NCBI GenBank assembly: GCA_039700805.1
Contig: JBCAZE010000041.1
Span: 1 to 19,831 of the forward strand
Reading direction: 5' to 3'
Source: CALBPI01 sp039700805
GTDB taxonomy: Bacteria; Pseudomonadota; Gammaproteobacteria; Steroidobacterales; Woeseiaceae
Length of the DNA: 19,831 bases
Shown here: positions 1 to 7,901 of the stretch, piece after piece
Numbering within the stretch: the first letter of the stretch is position 1
Layout of the letters: each line of letters opens with the position of its first letter
Translations under genes and position numbers: made by a program
The notes under the pieces: generated by a model
What the model saw: the letters and a program-made list of their open reading frames with translations, nothing else
The model's database searches: none
What the model was told of the DNA's origin: nothing

Positions 1-30
1 CGATGCGCATGCGCGCGCGCATGCGCATCG
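1..30. repeat. Perfect 30-bp palindrome at the window end
   Basis: The first 15 bases (cgatgcgcatgcgcg) are the exact reverse complement of bases 16-30. Bases 3-28 are strictly alternating purine and pyrimidine. The palindrome lies inside the reading frame of the first gene, which stays open through it. It could be a real GC-rich hairpin where assembly stopped, or a fold-back artefact of the contig end. The sequence alone does not decide. Confidence 0.85.
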
Positions 31-706
31 CATTCTCGAGCTAGAACCACATAACTACAGTGCACGCGTCTTACTCACGCGACTTCATGTTGCAAGCGAA
101 GCGTATGTCGAAGCGGAACAAACGGTACTCGGTTTGCTGGCTGATTACCCGGAATCGCCGGAGCTGTTTGCCCTCTATGCCGACATTATGCTGCAGACGT
201 TCCATATCGATAAGGCGGAGAAACTGGCAGCCGAAGCGCTCCGGTTTGACCCCGACAATTTGAGTGCGATGTCGATTCACGCCCAATGTGCATTTATCCG
301 TCAGCCAGACGCCGAACAGACCGCGCGTATGCAACGGTTACTGAAAGAGCACCCCGACCAGGCGCAAACAACCATCCTGCTTGTGCAGCGGCTACTCGAC
401 AATGGGAAGACGAGCGAGGCGTATCGATTGAGTCGCTCTCTCGTCATGTCACAACCGGACAACCCGCATTACGTCGAGCTCGCCAACAACCTGCGCTTTA
501 CCAACCACTGGACAATGAAACCGCTGTGGCCGGTGATCAAATGGGGCTGGGGTGGTTCGATCGCAATCTGGCTGGTCTTCATGCTCTACATGAAATCCGG
601 TGTGCTCGCCGAGTATCAGGGTACGGTCGCACTCGTGTTTCTCGGATTTGTGATTTACAGCTGGGTTTGGCCTTGGCTGTTAAAACGAATAATGGGCATC
701 CAATGA
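2..706 (+). CDS. TPR-repeat membrane protein, 5'-truncated
   Basis: The frame is open from base 2 to the TGA at 704-706 (234 residues), so the true start lies before the window. Residues about 8-160 are helical repeats of tetratricopeptide type, with recurring signatures such as ILELEPHN and ALRFDPDNLSA, where Pro plus Asp/Asn closes a repeat. Two hydrophobic C-terminal segments follow, at about residues 182-199 and 207-226. These are rich in Trp, and the protein ends in a short basic tail (LLKRIMGIQ). This suggests a membrane-anchored protein with a soluble TPR scaffold. Its stop overlaps the start of the downstream TPR-AAA+ ATPase (ATGA), which implies coupled translation and a joint function. 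The first ten residues fall in the end palindrome and may not be reliable. No specific family name is recognised. Confidence 0.8.
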   Translation, partial: DAHARAHAHRILELEPHNYSARVLLTRLHVASEAYVEAEQTVLGLLADYPESPELFALYADIMLQTFHIDKAEKLAAEALRFDPDNLSAMSIHAQCAFIRQPDAEQTARMQRLLKEHPDQAQTTILLVQRLLDNGKTSEAYRLSRSLVMSQPDNPHYVELANNLRFTNHWTMKPLWPVIKWGWGGSIAIWLVFMLYMKSGVLAEYQGTVALVFLGFVIYSWVWPWLLKRIMGIQ

Positions 707-1935
707 ACGACGACACGCTAGATCAACTACGCGACGCTTTAGTCAACGACCCTTTCGATATCGACACTCGATTGGCCTATGCCGACAAACTGCTCGCGGC
801 GGGCGAAACCGACGTCGCGAAACAGCAATTCGAGATTGTCTTAAAGAGTCATGCTGCTAACGGACCCGCCGTATGCGGGCTTGCGCTTTGTGCATTGCAT
901 GAAGGCGACGAGAAGCTGGCATTGGAGCATTACACGCGCGCTCGGAACATGGATGGTTTCATACCCAATGACGCGCTGGAATCGCTGGCGTCCACCGCGC
1001 AGTCACGCGGACCGGATCTCACGGTGATCGATGGTGCCTCATCCAACGTTACGCGCATTCGCGACGAGCGCTCCGAGAAGATCGTCTTCGCAGACGTCGC
1101 GGGTATGGACGCGCTGAAGAAAATTCTTCGACTGCAGATCATCGAGCCGTTTCGTAACCCGGGGTTGTTTCAGAAGTTTCGCAAGAAAAGCGGTGGCGGC
1201 GTGCTGTTGTACGGCCCACCCGGCTGCGGAAAGACTTATATGGCGCGTGCGATTGCGGGTGAATGTAATGCGGAGTTTCAGTCGGTCGGCATCAGCGATG
1301 TTTTGAATATGTGGATCGGAGAGAGCGAAAAGAATTTGGCTGCCATTTTCGAGCAGGCGCGAGCCAAAACACCGTGCGTGCTGTTCTTTGACGAACTCGA
1401 TGCACTCGCGTATTCGCGCTCCAAATCGACATCGGCTGCGGCACGGACCATCGTCAATGAATTTCTAGCGCAGCTCGACGGTTTCGCAGCTGATAATGAC
1501 GAGCTGTTGATTTTGGCGGCCACGAATATGCCGTGGGACGTCGACACCGCGATGAAACGGCCCGGTCGATTTTCACGACAGGTGTTCGTACCGCCACCCG
1601 ACGAGGCAGCCCGCCGCGAGATGCTAGCGATGAAACTGATCGGCGTACCGACCGATAGCATCGACTACGACGCCATTGCCGCCAAAGCAGATTACTTCTC
1701 TGGCGCTGATATCGACGGACTCATCGATCAAGCGAAAGACTTTGTATTGAGCGATATTCTAGAGAGTGGCGAAGATCGGCCGATGAATAGCAACGACCTC
1801 GTTGAGGCGATGGAAACCATGACGCCGAGCACCATCGAATGGCTGAAGACGGCAAAAAATCTTGTCATGTATTCTGGCGCTGACAACTCGTACAAAGACG
1901 TTGCAAAGTACCTCAAGAAGATTAAGAAATTCTAA
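703..1935 (+). CDS. TPR-AAA+ ATPase (classical AAA type)
   Basis: This 410-residue protein starts at ATG 703, overlapping the previous stop by 4 bp. Residues 1-100 form a TPR-like helical region. Residues about 125-345 are a single classical AAA module: Walker A GPPGCGKT (171-178), an aromatic pore loop MWIGESE (203-209), Walker B CVLFFDELD (225-233), sensor 1 LAATN (271-275), an arginine-finger region RPGRFSR (286-292), and the sensor-2-type motif SGADI (333-337). The C-terminus (370-410) is helical and lysine-rich. Classical AAA proteins with one module and a pore-loop aromatic residue usually act as hexameric unfoldases or remodelling enzymes. Here TPRs replace the usual N domain. With its membrane-anchored TPR neighbour it may extract or remodel membrane proteins, but that is inference. 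An in-frame opening further upstream (to 286) overlaps the real upstream gene and is not the start. Confidence 0.88.
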   Translation: MNDDTLDQLRDALVNDPFDIDTRLAYADKLLAAGETDVAKQQFEIVLKSHAANGPAVCGLALCALHEGDEKLALEHYTRARNMDGFIPNDALESLASTAQSRGPDLTVIDGASSNVTRIRDERSEKIVFADVAGMDALKKILRLQIIEPFRNPGLFQKFRKKSGGGVLLYGPPGCGKTYMARAIAGECNAEFQSVGISDVLNMWIGESEKNLAAIFEQARAKTPCVLFFDELDALAYSRSKSTSAAARTIVNEFLAQLDGFAADNDELLILAATNMPWDVDTAMKRPGRFSRQVFVPPPDEAARREMLAMKLIGVPTDSIDYDAIAAKADYFSGADIDGLIDQAKDFVLSDILESGEDRPMNSNDLVEAMETMTPSTIEWLKTAKNLVMYSGADNSYKDVAKYLKKIKKF

Positions 1936-1974
1936 GTTGCCGGCTGGCTGCCGATTTGCGAAAAACGTGCGCCG

Positions 1975-2751
1975 CTAACGCGATAGTTCAACGCGTGCCG
2001 GAAAAGTGAGCGTCAGTGAAAAAAGGCTCATCGCGTAGCTCGGTGACTCATTCTCGAGTAGCCCGGTCGGAATATAGTAGAGCGCTTCCGCATCAGCATA
2101 AGCCTCTGGTTTGGTGGCATCGAGCAACTGCCACTCACCGTCCGCCCAAACCTCCGTCCACGCGTGCCCATAGACAAAGGGCGACTCCCCATCGACGAGC
2201 ATCAGACCAAGAACCACCCGAGCCGGCTTGCCGGACGCGCGTGCCGCGGCCGCCAATAAGACCGCGTGCTCTGTGCAATCGCCGGATCGCGTACGCGCGA
2301 CGGTCGAGGCGAAATCGAAGTTACGCGCATAGGTCTTGTCACTGATCCAATCGAACACGCCGTCCTCCATCGCCTCAATGGGCAAAGGCTGCGCGTCGTT
2401 TTGCCACGCGTCGGACGCCAGCATGTCAACGACCGATGGCTCACTGTAATCGATGACAAACGTATCGGACAACCAATCATCAGGCTGGCCGGAGAACGTC
2501 TGCCGCGCATTTTTGAGAGACACCGTGAGACTATCGGTATCGCTTGCGACCACAGCCATGCCTTTTGCTGTCAGTGTTGCGGCGACTGCCTCGGGATTGT
2601 CGATGAAAAGGCGTAGCGTCGCATCCTGGTCATCTTCGCGTTCCAACACGTCGACTGGGATCACATGAAGGTAGAGCCCCTGATCTTCCAGTGCCGGCAC
2701 CGCGACCGGCAAGAGCATCAGTGCCATAAGAACGGCGAGCCGCTTACTCAA
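1975..2751 (-). CDS. Secreted transglutaminase-like cysteine protein
   Basis: This is a transglutaminase-like (papain-fold) domain protein, probably exported. Numbered from the preferred TTG start at 2751 (258 aa), residues 1-20 form a clean signal peptide with SKR followed by a Leu/Ala/Val core and a VPA cleavage site. The catalytic triad is visible: Cys159 in RSGDCTEHA, His196 in YGHAWTEVW, and Asp211 in WQLLDAT. The TTG sits in TTGAGTAA, overlapping the stop of the upstream gene, with GGTGAGG about 9 nt before it. An upstream GTG at 2781 would add ten basic and cysteine-containing residues and lacks a ribosome site. Bacterial members hydrolyse or crosslink peptide or amide bonds, and the substrate here is unknown. 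It is coupled to a secreted protein of unknown function, so the two may act together in the periplasm. The only uncertainty in the call is the start codon. Confidence 0.85.
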   Translation of the reverse strand: MSKRLAVLMALMLLPVAVPALEDQGLYLHVIPVDVLEREDDQDATLRLFIDNPEAVAATLTAKGMAVVASDTDSLTVSLKNARQTFSGQPDDWLSDTFVIDYSEPSVVDMLASDAWQNDAQPLPIEAMEDGVFDWISDKTYARNFDFASTVARTRSGDCTEHAVLLAAAARASGKPARVVLGLMLVDGESPFVYGHAWTEVWADGEWQLLDATKPEAYADAEALYYIPTGLLENESPSYAMSLFSLTLTFPARVELSR

Positions 2752-4003
2752 TCGGCGGCACCTCACCTTCCGACCAAACACGCGTCATCGTCATGGTCAT
2801 ACCGCCGAGATCCGATGCCATCTCCGAGATCGTGCCATCCCCCGCGATTTTGGTTTTCATCACCAAAGGCCCAAGACTCAAGGTTCCGCTCATGTTGTCC
2901 TCATCCTGATTGAAGGTGACGCGCGTTAACGCCGCAGGATCGGCATCCGGTATCCAGGCGATAAGATCACCTTCCGTGCGCTCAGCATCGCCGATCACAT
3001 CCCGAACTGTTTGTATTTGTCGCAAACCCGATTCGATGGTTGACACATCAGGCAACTCGGTTGCGTATTCTTTGCCCTGAATGTTGCCCTTGACGCCCCA
3101 TATGTCATTCTCATCCCTGCTCAGATCGAGCTGCATGGTTAATTCGCCATTTTCAACATTGGCACTGTAGGCATTGATCAACCCGCCTTGCGGCGTACTC
3201 CATTCATAAGAATAACCATCCGAAGTCGACAACGTTGAGCGATCGGCAGCGAAAGCAGAAGATTCAACTGAGACAATCCGGGAATCACCTTCCTCGTCAC
3301 GCACATAGTCCATCTTTGCGAAACCGACTGCCTGATCGTTTAACTGCACGAGATACAGCTCTTGGTAGTAAGGGGATATATCGTCGGTGCTTGTGCTCGC
3401 ATTTTCGACAAACTCGACAAACATCTGAAGAAAACTCTTGCTGTAACCCATTTCGGTGTGAATGCAAGCAACCGATGTCTTGTCGATAACTGCGACTGCA
3501 GCCTTAGTCTGCGCCGCCAATTGCTCACCTTCGGCTTTTTCAATAATCAAAAACCACTCAAGGGCCATGATGGGCTGCGCGCCAACGTGGTCGACAATCA
3601 CCGACTGGATGGTACGACTCTTCAGGCTCGCACCATTCGCCTCCAAGACGTTCTGGATACCCACCTCCGCAATATTGCTGAGCAATGTCGCGGAATTGCT
3701 ATCGCCGTCATAGGCATAGCATTCGGCGGGCGTGTTCTTCGAGCCGAAATTGACGAGGAAACCCTCGCCCCAGTCGTATGCAACGGACTCAATTTTTTCC
3801 TTGGCTTTGACTGTTGAGCTCAGCATGCCGTCAAACAACTCGACCGAGCGGCTCTTACCGCGACGCTTCACCTCACGATCAAGCTCCTTCTGAAGCCATT
3901 CCGGCAGTCCAGAACCGCCGTCTTGTGCGACCGCCCCAGTCGACCCGAAACCCAACACACACAGCGCAGCTGCGATAACCGGTATACATGCTGTTTTGCT
4001 CAT
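2744..4003 (-). CDS. Secreted protein of unknown function (paralog A)
   Basis: The start at 4003 has AGGAG placed 6 nt upstream. A longer frame to 4036 would put 11 extra residues before the signal peptide. The 419-residue product has a signal peptide (residues 1-26, core IAAALCVLGFG, cleavage at AVA-QD), so it is exported. I do not recognise the family. It is paralogous to the next gene upstream (4176-5447): both share LLDG/LFDG near residue 60, a single Cys near residue 95-100 after the first beta-rich stretch, LDHVG/VDHVG followed by a Pro and a Trp-containing strand, a second Cys before a TH/HT motif, and a Glu-rich end (EGEVPPIE versus EGQMPAD). The C-terminal half is probably beta-rich. 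It overlaps the transglutaminase-like gene by 8 bp. The two cysteines could form a disulfide in the periplasm. Confidence 0.8.
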   Translation of the reverse strand: MSKTACIPVIAAALCVLGFGSTGAVAQDGGSGLPEWLQKELDREVKRRGKSRSVELFDGMLSSTVKAKEKIESVAYDWGEGFLVNFGSKNTPAECYAYDGDSNSATLLSNIAEVGIQNVLEANGASLKSRTIQSVIVDHVGAQPIMALEWFLIIEKAEGEQLAAQTKAAVAVIDKTSVACIHTEMGYSKSFLQMFVEFVENASTSTDDISPYYQELYLVQLNDQAVGFAKMDYVRDEEGDSRIVSVESSAFAADRSTLSTSDGYSYEWSTPQGGLINAYSANVENGELTMQLDLSRDENDIWGVKGNIQGKEYATELPDVSTIESGLRQIQTVRDVIGDAERTEGDLIAWIPDADPAALTRVTFNQDEDNMSGTLSLGPLVMKTKIAGDGTISEMASDLGGMTMTMTRVWSEGEVPPIE

Positions 4004-4096
4004 CTCCGCTCCTTGAATGCGGCTGCTGGTTGTCAAGATAGTAGCGAATGGGCGCGCGCAAACACACCACCATCACCTTCTAAATATCAGGAGGCC

Positions 4097-4124
4097 AGTA
4101 TAATTTTCGACGAAAGCTCAACAA
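4097..4124 (-). promoter_or_regulatory. Possible promoter for paralog A
   Basis: On the minus strand, TTGTTG (4119-4124) and TATACT (4097-4102) are separated by 16 nt and lie about 95 nt upstream of the 4003 start. The -10 matches the consensus at 5 of 6 positions and the -35 at only 3 of 6. The rest of the 172-nt gap between the two paralogs shows no gene or clear terminator. Confidence 0.35.
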
Positions 4125-4175
4125 CAGCCAATGACGATCTCAATGCGTCACCGCACTCACGGCTGGGGTAAACAG

Positions 4176-5447
4176 CTAGTCAGCTGGCATTTGCCCTTCG
4201 GTAGCAACACGGACAATTTCCGTATCGACGCTTGGCAGGCCTTCGATGCCTTCGACGCGACCATGCATACGCTCGATCGTACCGTCCATCGCTAGCTCAA
4301 TACGCATAGAGGTTCCATCAATCGTATATCGCGCACTTCTTGAGTCATCGATTTGTTCAATTTTCATGTCGTAAAGCTTCGTTGGCTCCAGAATCGGTAG
4401 CCATGTCTGAAGCTCAACTGTGTCTTTTGTTGGATCAGAGATCATCTCCTTCATTAGCGATACAGTTTTGGAGGCGGTGTACAATAGCGTGTCAGACTCC
4501 AGGCTCGCACTTAGTGGTTCCCGGGCATAGCTTCCATCAACCACCCAGGTCCTATCGTCGATCGGGTACAACTCAAGATCCGCAATAGTGACGCCATCAT
4601 AATGTGCTGCATATGACTGCCGAAGAAGTTCGCCACTGACGGATCCCTGCTGCATTTCCCTGGAGTCCATTACCGCGATTTTGGTAGACGAAGCCCAGAG
4701 ATTGCCGACATCCGTCGCGACTTTGACACCGTCTTTCTCGGTGGCAAAGTACCGCGTTCGAAAAAAGCGCGTTGGCAACCCATCGCTTCTCATAACCGAT
4801 AGTTCTTGAAAGAACGGCTTTTGCGTTGCGCTCGATACCTTCGCGTTTTGGATGAGATGAGAAAAAACAGCAAGGAAATTTGGCGCGTTTCCATGTTGAG
4901 CGTGTGTACAAGACACAAGCGTGTCATCAACCAGAGAGACCGCAGTCTTCAGGAAACGGTTCTTCTTGTTGCCGTCAGACGTGACAATCTTGAATTTCCA
5001 ATACACGAAGAGCACTGGACGGATACCGACATGATCCAACGTCCATGTCCTCACTTCCTTGCTATCCAGTTGTGCCTTTTCTTCCTCCAAGACAGCCTTG
5101 ATAGCATTGTTTGACAATTCGCTGACCAACAAAGCGGTGTAGCCTGGGTCTGCGTGGAAGAGACAATTGATCGGTGCGGCCAAGACACCCAGATGGACCT
5201 GCAGAAAGTCCCCCTCGTCAACTGTCCATACCTGGACGTCACGCGTCGAGCGAACGCGTGTTCTAAGCCGACCGTCCAACAGCGAAATGGGTCGTTCATC
5301 GCCAACGAGTGTTGCTTCCTCGACCAGACTCTCGATAGACCAACCGGGTCGTGCAAGCTTAATCGCTGCCGCCAACGACTCCGCCGATACCTGTGGCGTT
5401 GCGAACGTCAATAAGACGAGCGCGAGCACACGATAGTGTTGTGTCAT
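4176..5447 (-). CDS. Secreted protein of unknown function (paralog B)
   Basis: This 423-residue protein starts at ATG 5447 with GGGGAGG 5 nt upstream. Residues 1-22 are a signal peptide (core VLALVLLTFA, cleavage at VSA-ES). It is the diverged paralog of the protein at 2744-4003, with similar length and aligned landmarks: LLDGRLRTRV (about 56-65), a Cys in APINCLFH, LDHVGIRPV, a second Cys in LVSCTHAQH, a beta-rich C-terminal half, and an EGQMPAD ending. The function is not recognised. Both paralogs run in the same direction as the transglutaminase-like gene, but a 172-nt gap with a possible promoter separates them, so they may not share one transcript. By eye its base composition is less GC-rich than that of the flanking genes, which may mean weaker codon selection. 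Confidence 0.8.
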   Translation of the reverse strand: MTQHYRVLALVLLTFATPQVSAESLAAAIKLARPGWSIESLVEEATLVGDERPISLLDGRLRTRVRSTRDVQVWTVDEGDFLQVHLGVLAAPINCLFHADPGYTALLVSELSNNAIKAVLEEEKAQLDSKEVRTWTLDHVGIRPVLFVYWKFKIVTSDGNKKNRFLKTAVSLVDDTLVSCTHAQHGNAPNFLAVFSHLIQNAKVSSATQKPFFQELSVMRSDGLPTRFFRTRYFATEKDGVKVATDVGNLWASSTKIAVMDSREMQQGSVSGELLRQSYAAHYDGVTIADLELYPIDDRTWVVDGSYAREPLSASLESDTLLYTASKTVSLMKEMISDPTKDTVELQTWLPILEPTKLYDMKIEQIDDSRSARYTIDGTSMRIELAMDGTIERMHGRVEGIEGLPSVDTEIVRVATEGQMPAD

Positions 5448-5595
5448 CCATGCCTCCCCGAATCATCGGAACAATCCCTAACGACGATCCTAGCAAATTC
5501 GAGGGTCGGCGATATTCCGAATTCTTAGACCGCTCAATGCCAACAGCGAGATATACCCCTTTCTTGTCGTACCGATCATACGAACCAAAATCAGG

Positions 5596-5623
5596 TTGTT
5601 CGTCGCCGAGGCTTCGGTAGACT
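5596..5623 (+). promoter_or_regulatory. Possible promoter for the autotransporter gene
   Basis: TTGTTC (5596-5601) and TAGACT (5618-5623), spaced by 16 nt, lie about 30 nt before the start at 5652. The elements match consensus at only 3 and 4 of 6 positions. The divergent 204-nt gap (5448-5651) must hold promoters for both flanking genes. I see no convincing one for the leftward gene. Confidence 0.3.
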
Positions 5624-5651
5624 ATTCGCAGCTTACGAAAAGGATCAGGAA

Positions 5652-7202
5652 ATGAGCCCGTATTCCCGGTTATTCGTGTTGATTCAATTGATGTTTGCCT
5701 GCACGTGGTGTGATGTTGCATTGGCACAATCCGTCGATCCAGGGCCCGGCCTGTTAGACCCGCGGCTCATCTATGCGAGCGATGTCGAGCGCGCGGCAGC
5801 AGCAGCGAACCAATCCACATTCAACACACTGGATGCGACCTGCAATCCCGGCGGCCAACTCGATGGCGTTGCCGCGCCGGGCGATGCGCTCCGCCCTGAG
5901 GGCTGCAGCACCGTTCAGTTTTTTGTCTACCTAACAACGCGCGAACTCGTGCACTCGGCGAATGCGTTACTCGGCGAGGGGCCGACCGCCGCAAGTCTCG
6001 ATGTCGATCAGCGTGGTCTAGGTACAGCGCTACGCTGGACCGCGGCGGAAGAGCTGGCCGTCCAGGGCTCGATGGCCACGCAGTTTACCAACAACCAACT
6101 GGCTAGCCTCGCAGCAAGACTGTCCGCACTCCGATCGGGTGCCACCGGATTCGCTGTTGCGAATACCTATGGCTTACCGCCGTCGTGGGGAGATTCGTCG
6201 CTCGCCGGACTCGCCTTCAACGACAACTCGAGCGGTGGGCAAAATACACTGAGCCCGTGGGGTGGGTTCTTGAACGTCGCGATCGGAACCGGCGACAAGC
6301 AACCGACTGGAAACGAAAATGCCTTCGACTTCGACAATCGCGAACTCACGCTTGGCATTGACTATCGGCTCACATCTTCGCTTGTGGTTGGCGCGATGAT
6401 TGGCTATTCAGACCAGTCGATCGAGTTCGTACCCGACGCGAATCGCATCTCTGTCGTCGACGGCGACATGGAAAGCAACGGCAATAGCGCATTCGTGTTT
6501 GGACTGCTCAACACCGATCGCTATTTTGTATCGGTCTCAGGTGGCCGGCAGCAGCTCGACTACACGCTGAACCGCGATATCCGCTATCCGTCATTCAACC
6601 CAGCGGTCGCGGCATCGAACTCACGTGCAAGCAGTGAGCCTCAGGCAGATATCGTCGCCGGCACGTTGGACGCTGGCATGACCTTCTCACGCGGCGCCGT
6701 CACATTCGAACCGTACCTCGGCGCCGAATATCTCGATGTCACTATCGACAGTTTCGCAGAAGATCGCAGCGTCAGTTTGCTTAGCGGATTAATAGACACT
6801 GATGCCTTTAACCTGGTCGTCGACGAACAGACGTTCCAGTCACTCGACGCGACGCTTGGCGCGCGACTGACGTATGCATTCACACCAAACTGGGGCGTCG
6901 CGTTGCCTTATGTCAGCGTTGAGTACCATCGTGAATTCAAGGACCAATCACGCTCAATTCGCGCGCGCTATGCCGGCGCGGGGGATGATTCGTTCGCGTT
7001 CGTTGTCCCGACCGATCCATTCGATAGTGATTTCTTTGTCTGGTCGGTGGGCCTGTCCTCGGTCATCCGCGGTGCCCGCCAACAGCGATTCGATGATTCG
7101 GTGTCGGGTGGCATTAGCGCTTATCTGCAGTATCAAGCGGTTGAAGACCTTGAGTTTTTCGACGAAAGGACCATCTCGGCCGGTCTTCGATATGAGTTCT
7201 GA
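5652..7202 (+). CDS. Autotransporter-type outer-membrane beta-barrel protein
   Basis: This 516-residue protein has AAGGA 7 nt before the ATG and a signal peptide ending at ALA-QS (residue 25). Residues about 26-190 are a short passenger with two Cys (TCNPGG and EGCSTV) and an Ala/Gln-rich helical stretch (about 128-160) that may be the linker threading the barrel. Residues about 195-516 carry the alternating aromatic and polar strands of an autotransporter beta-domain (WGGFLNVAIGTGD, TLGIDYRLTSSLVVGAMIGYS, FEPYLGAEYLDV), and the protein ends in GLRYEF. The C-terminal Phe is the usual BAM recognition residue. The passenger lacks beta-helix repeats or a recognisable catalytic motif. It could be a porin-like barrel with a plug or adhesin-like domain rather than a classical secreted passenger. 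It faces yedK with only a 15-nt gap and no obvious terminator. Confidence 0.82.
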   Translation: MSPYSRLFVLIQLMFACTWCDVALAQSVDPGPGLLDPRLIYASDVERAAAAANQSTFNTLDATCNPGGQLDGVAAPGDALRPEGCSTVQFFVYLTTRELVHSANALLGEGPTAASLDVDQRGLGTALRWTAAEELAVQGSMATQFTNNQLASLAARLSALRSGATGFAVANTYGLPPSWGDSSLAGLAFNDNSSGGQNTLSPWGGFLNVAIGTGDKQPTGNENAFDFDNRELTLGIDYRLTSSLVVGAMIGYSDQSIEFVPDANRISVVDGDMESNGNSAFVFGLLNTDRYFVSVSGGRQQLDYTLNRDIRYPSFNPAVAASNSRASSEPQADIVAGTLDAGMTFSRGAVTFEPYLGAEYLDVTIDSFAEDRSVSLLSGLIDTDAFNLVVDEQTFQSLDATLGARLTYAFTPNWGVALPYVSVEYHREFKDQSRSIRARYAGAGDDSFAFVVPTDPFDSDFFVWSVGLSSVIRGARQQRFDDSVSGGISAYLQYQAVEDLEFFDERTISAGLRYEF

Positions 7203-7217
7203 TCCGTAACGCGTGAA

Positions 7218-7898
7218 CTAGCTTTCGTCGTCCGGCAGTGGCTCGATCAAACGCGGGTCCTCATTGCGGGCGTTGTTCACTGCGGTTGATACCGGCCAAC
7301 TCACCAGCTGATCGGCGTAACCCTCGGCGTTCATCTCACGAAACACAGGCGGGTTATTGTCACTGCCGGCCAACCAATGCTCGGCATCGACGTCATCCAA
7401 CATGACTGGCATACGGTGGTGTAAATGCGAGATCGGACCAGCCGACGGCATCGTGAGCACACTGAAGGTCTCAAGCGGCTCATCGTCCCCCCGCCATGTC
7501 TCCCAGATACCTGCCATCGCTAACGGCTGCTCGTCGCTACGATGGATGTAGTGTGGTTGCTTCTTGCCTGCAATGGTCAACCACTCGTAGTAACCGTCAG
7601 CGGGCACGAGGCAACGCCGCGCTGCAAACGCCTTTCGGTAGGCGGGTTTCTCAGCGACCGTCTCAGCACGGGCGTTGATCATACGGGATGCCATCTTTCG
7701 ATCCTTGGCCCAGAATGGGACCAGCCCCCAGCGCATCATCGATAACTGACGTTGACCTTCCGTGTCCATGCGGATCACGGCTGCAAGATCAGTGGGCGCG
7801 ATGTTGTACTGCGCCAATACAGAGACGTCCGGTAGCGTGACGCCAAACAGATCGTTGACTGCTTCAGCCGCCGAATAAAATGCAAAGCGACCGCACAT
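7218..7898 (-). CDS. SRAP-family abasic-site DNA-crosslinking protein
   Basis: This 226-residue protein is a YedK/HMCES homologue. Family members bind abasic sites in single-stranded DNA and form a stable thiazolidine crosslink through Cys2 once Met1 is removed, which shields the lesion. The known active-site residues fall at the expected positions: Cys2 (MCGRF), Asn75 (MINARAET), Glu105 (GYYEW), and His160 (SHLHHRMP). The length is normal. It starts 4 nt after yadH ends, so it is probably the last gene of the yadG-yadH transcript, although a functional link to an exporter is not obvious. The start is fixed because Cys must be residue 2. Confidence 0.96.
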   Translation of the reverse strand: MCGRFAFYSAAEAVNDLFGVTLPDVSVLAQYNIAPTDLAAVIRMDTEGQRQLSMMRWGLVPFWAKDRKMASRMINARAETVAEKPAYRKAFAARRCLVPADGYYEWLTIAGKKQPHYIHRSDEQPLAMAGIWETWRGDDEPLETFSVLTMPSAGPISHLHHRMPVMLDDVDAEHWLAGSDNNPPVFREMNAEGYADQLVSWPVSTAVNNARNEDPRLIEPLPDDES

Positions 7899-7901
7899 TG
7901 C

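Noticed and set aside
286..702. N-terminal extension of the AAA+ gene in the same frame
   Set aside because: It lies entirely over the TPR membrane gene in another frame, is Arg/Ala-rich without domain signs, and the ATG at 703 forms a clean ATGA overlap.
1936..1974. Possible bidirectional terminator between the AAA+ and transglutaminase-like genes
   Set aside because: The GCCGGC-containing stretch does not form a convincing stem with a T-run.
5359..5727. Leftward and rightward small open frames in the gap between paralog B and the autotransporter gene
   Set aside because: They have no ribosome site or recognisable domain, and they overlap the starts of real genes.
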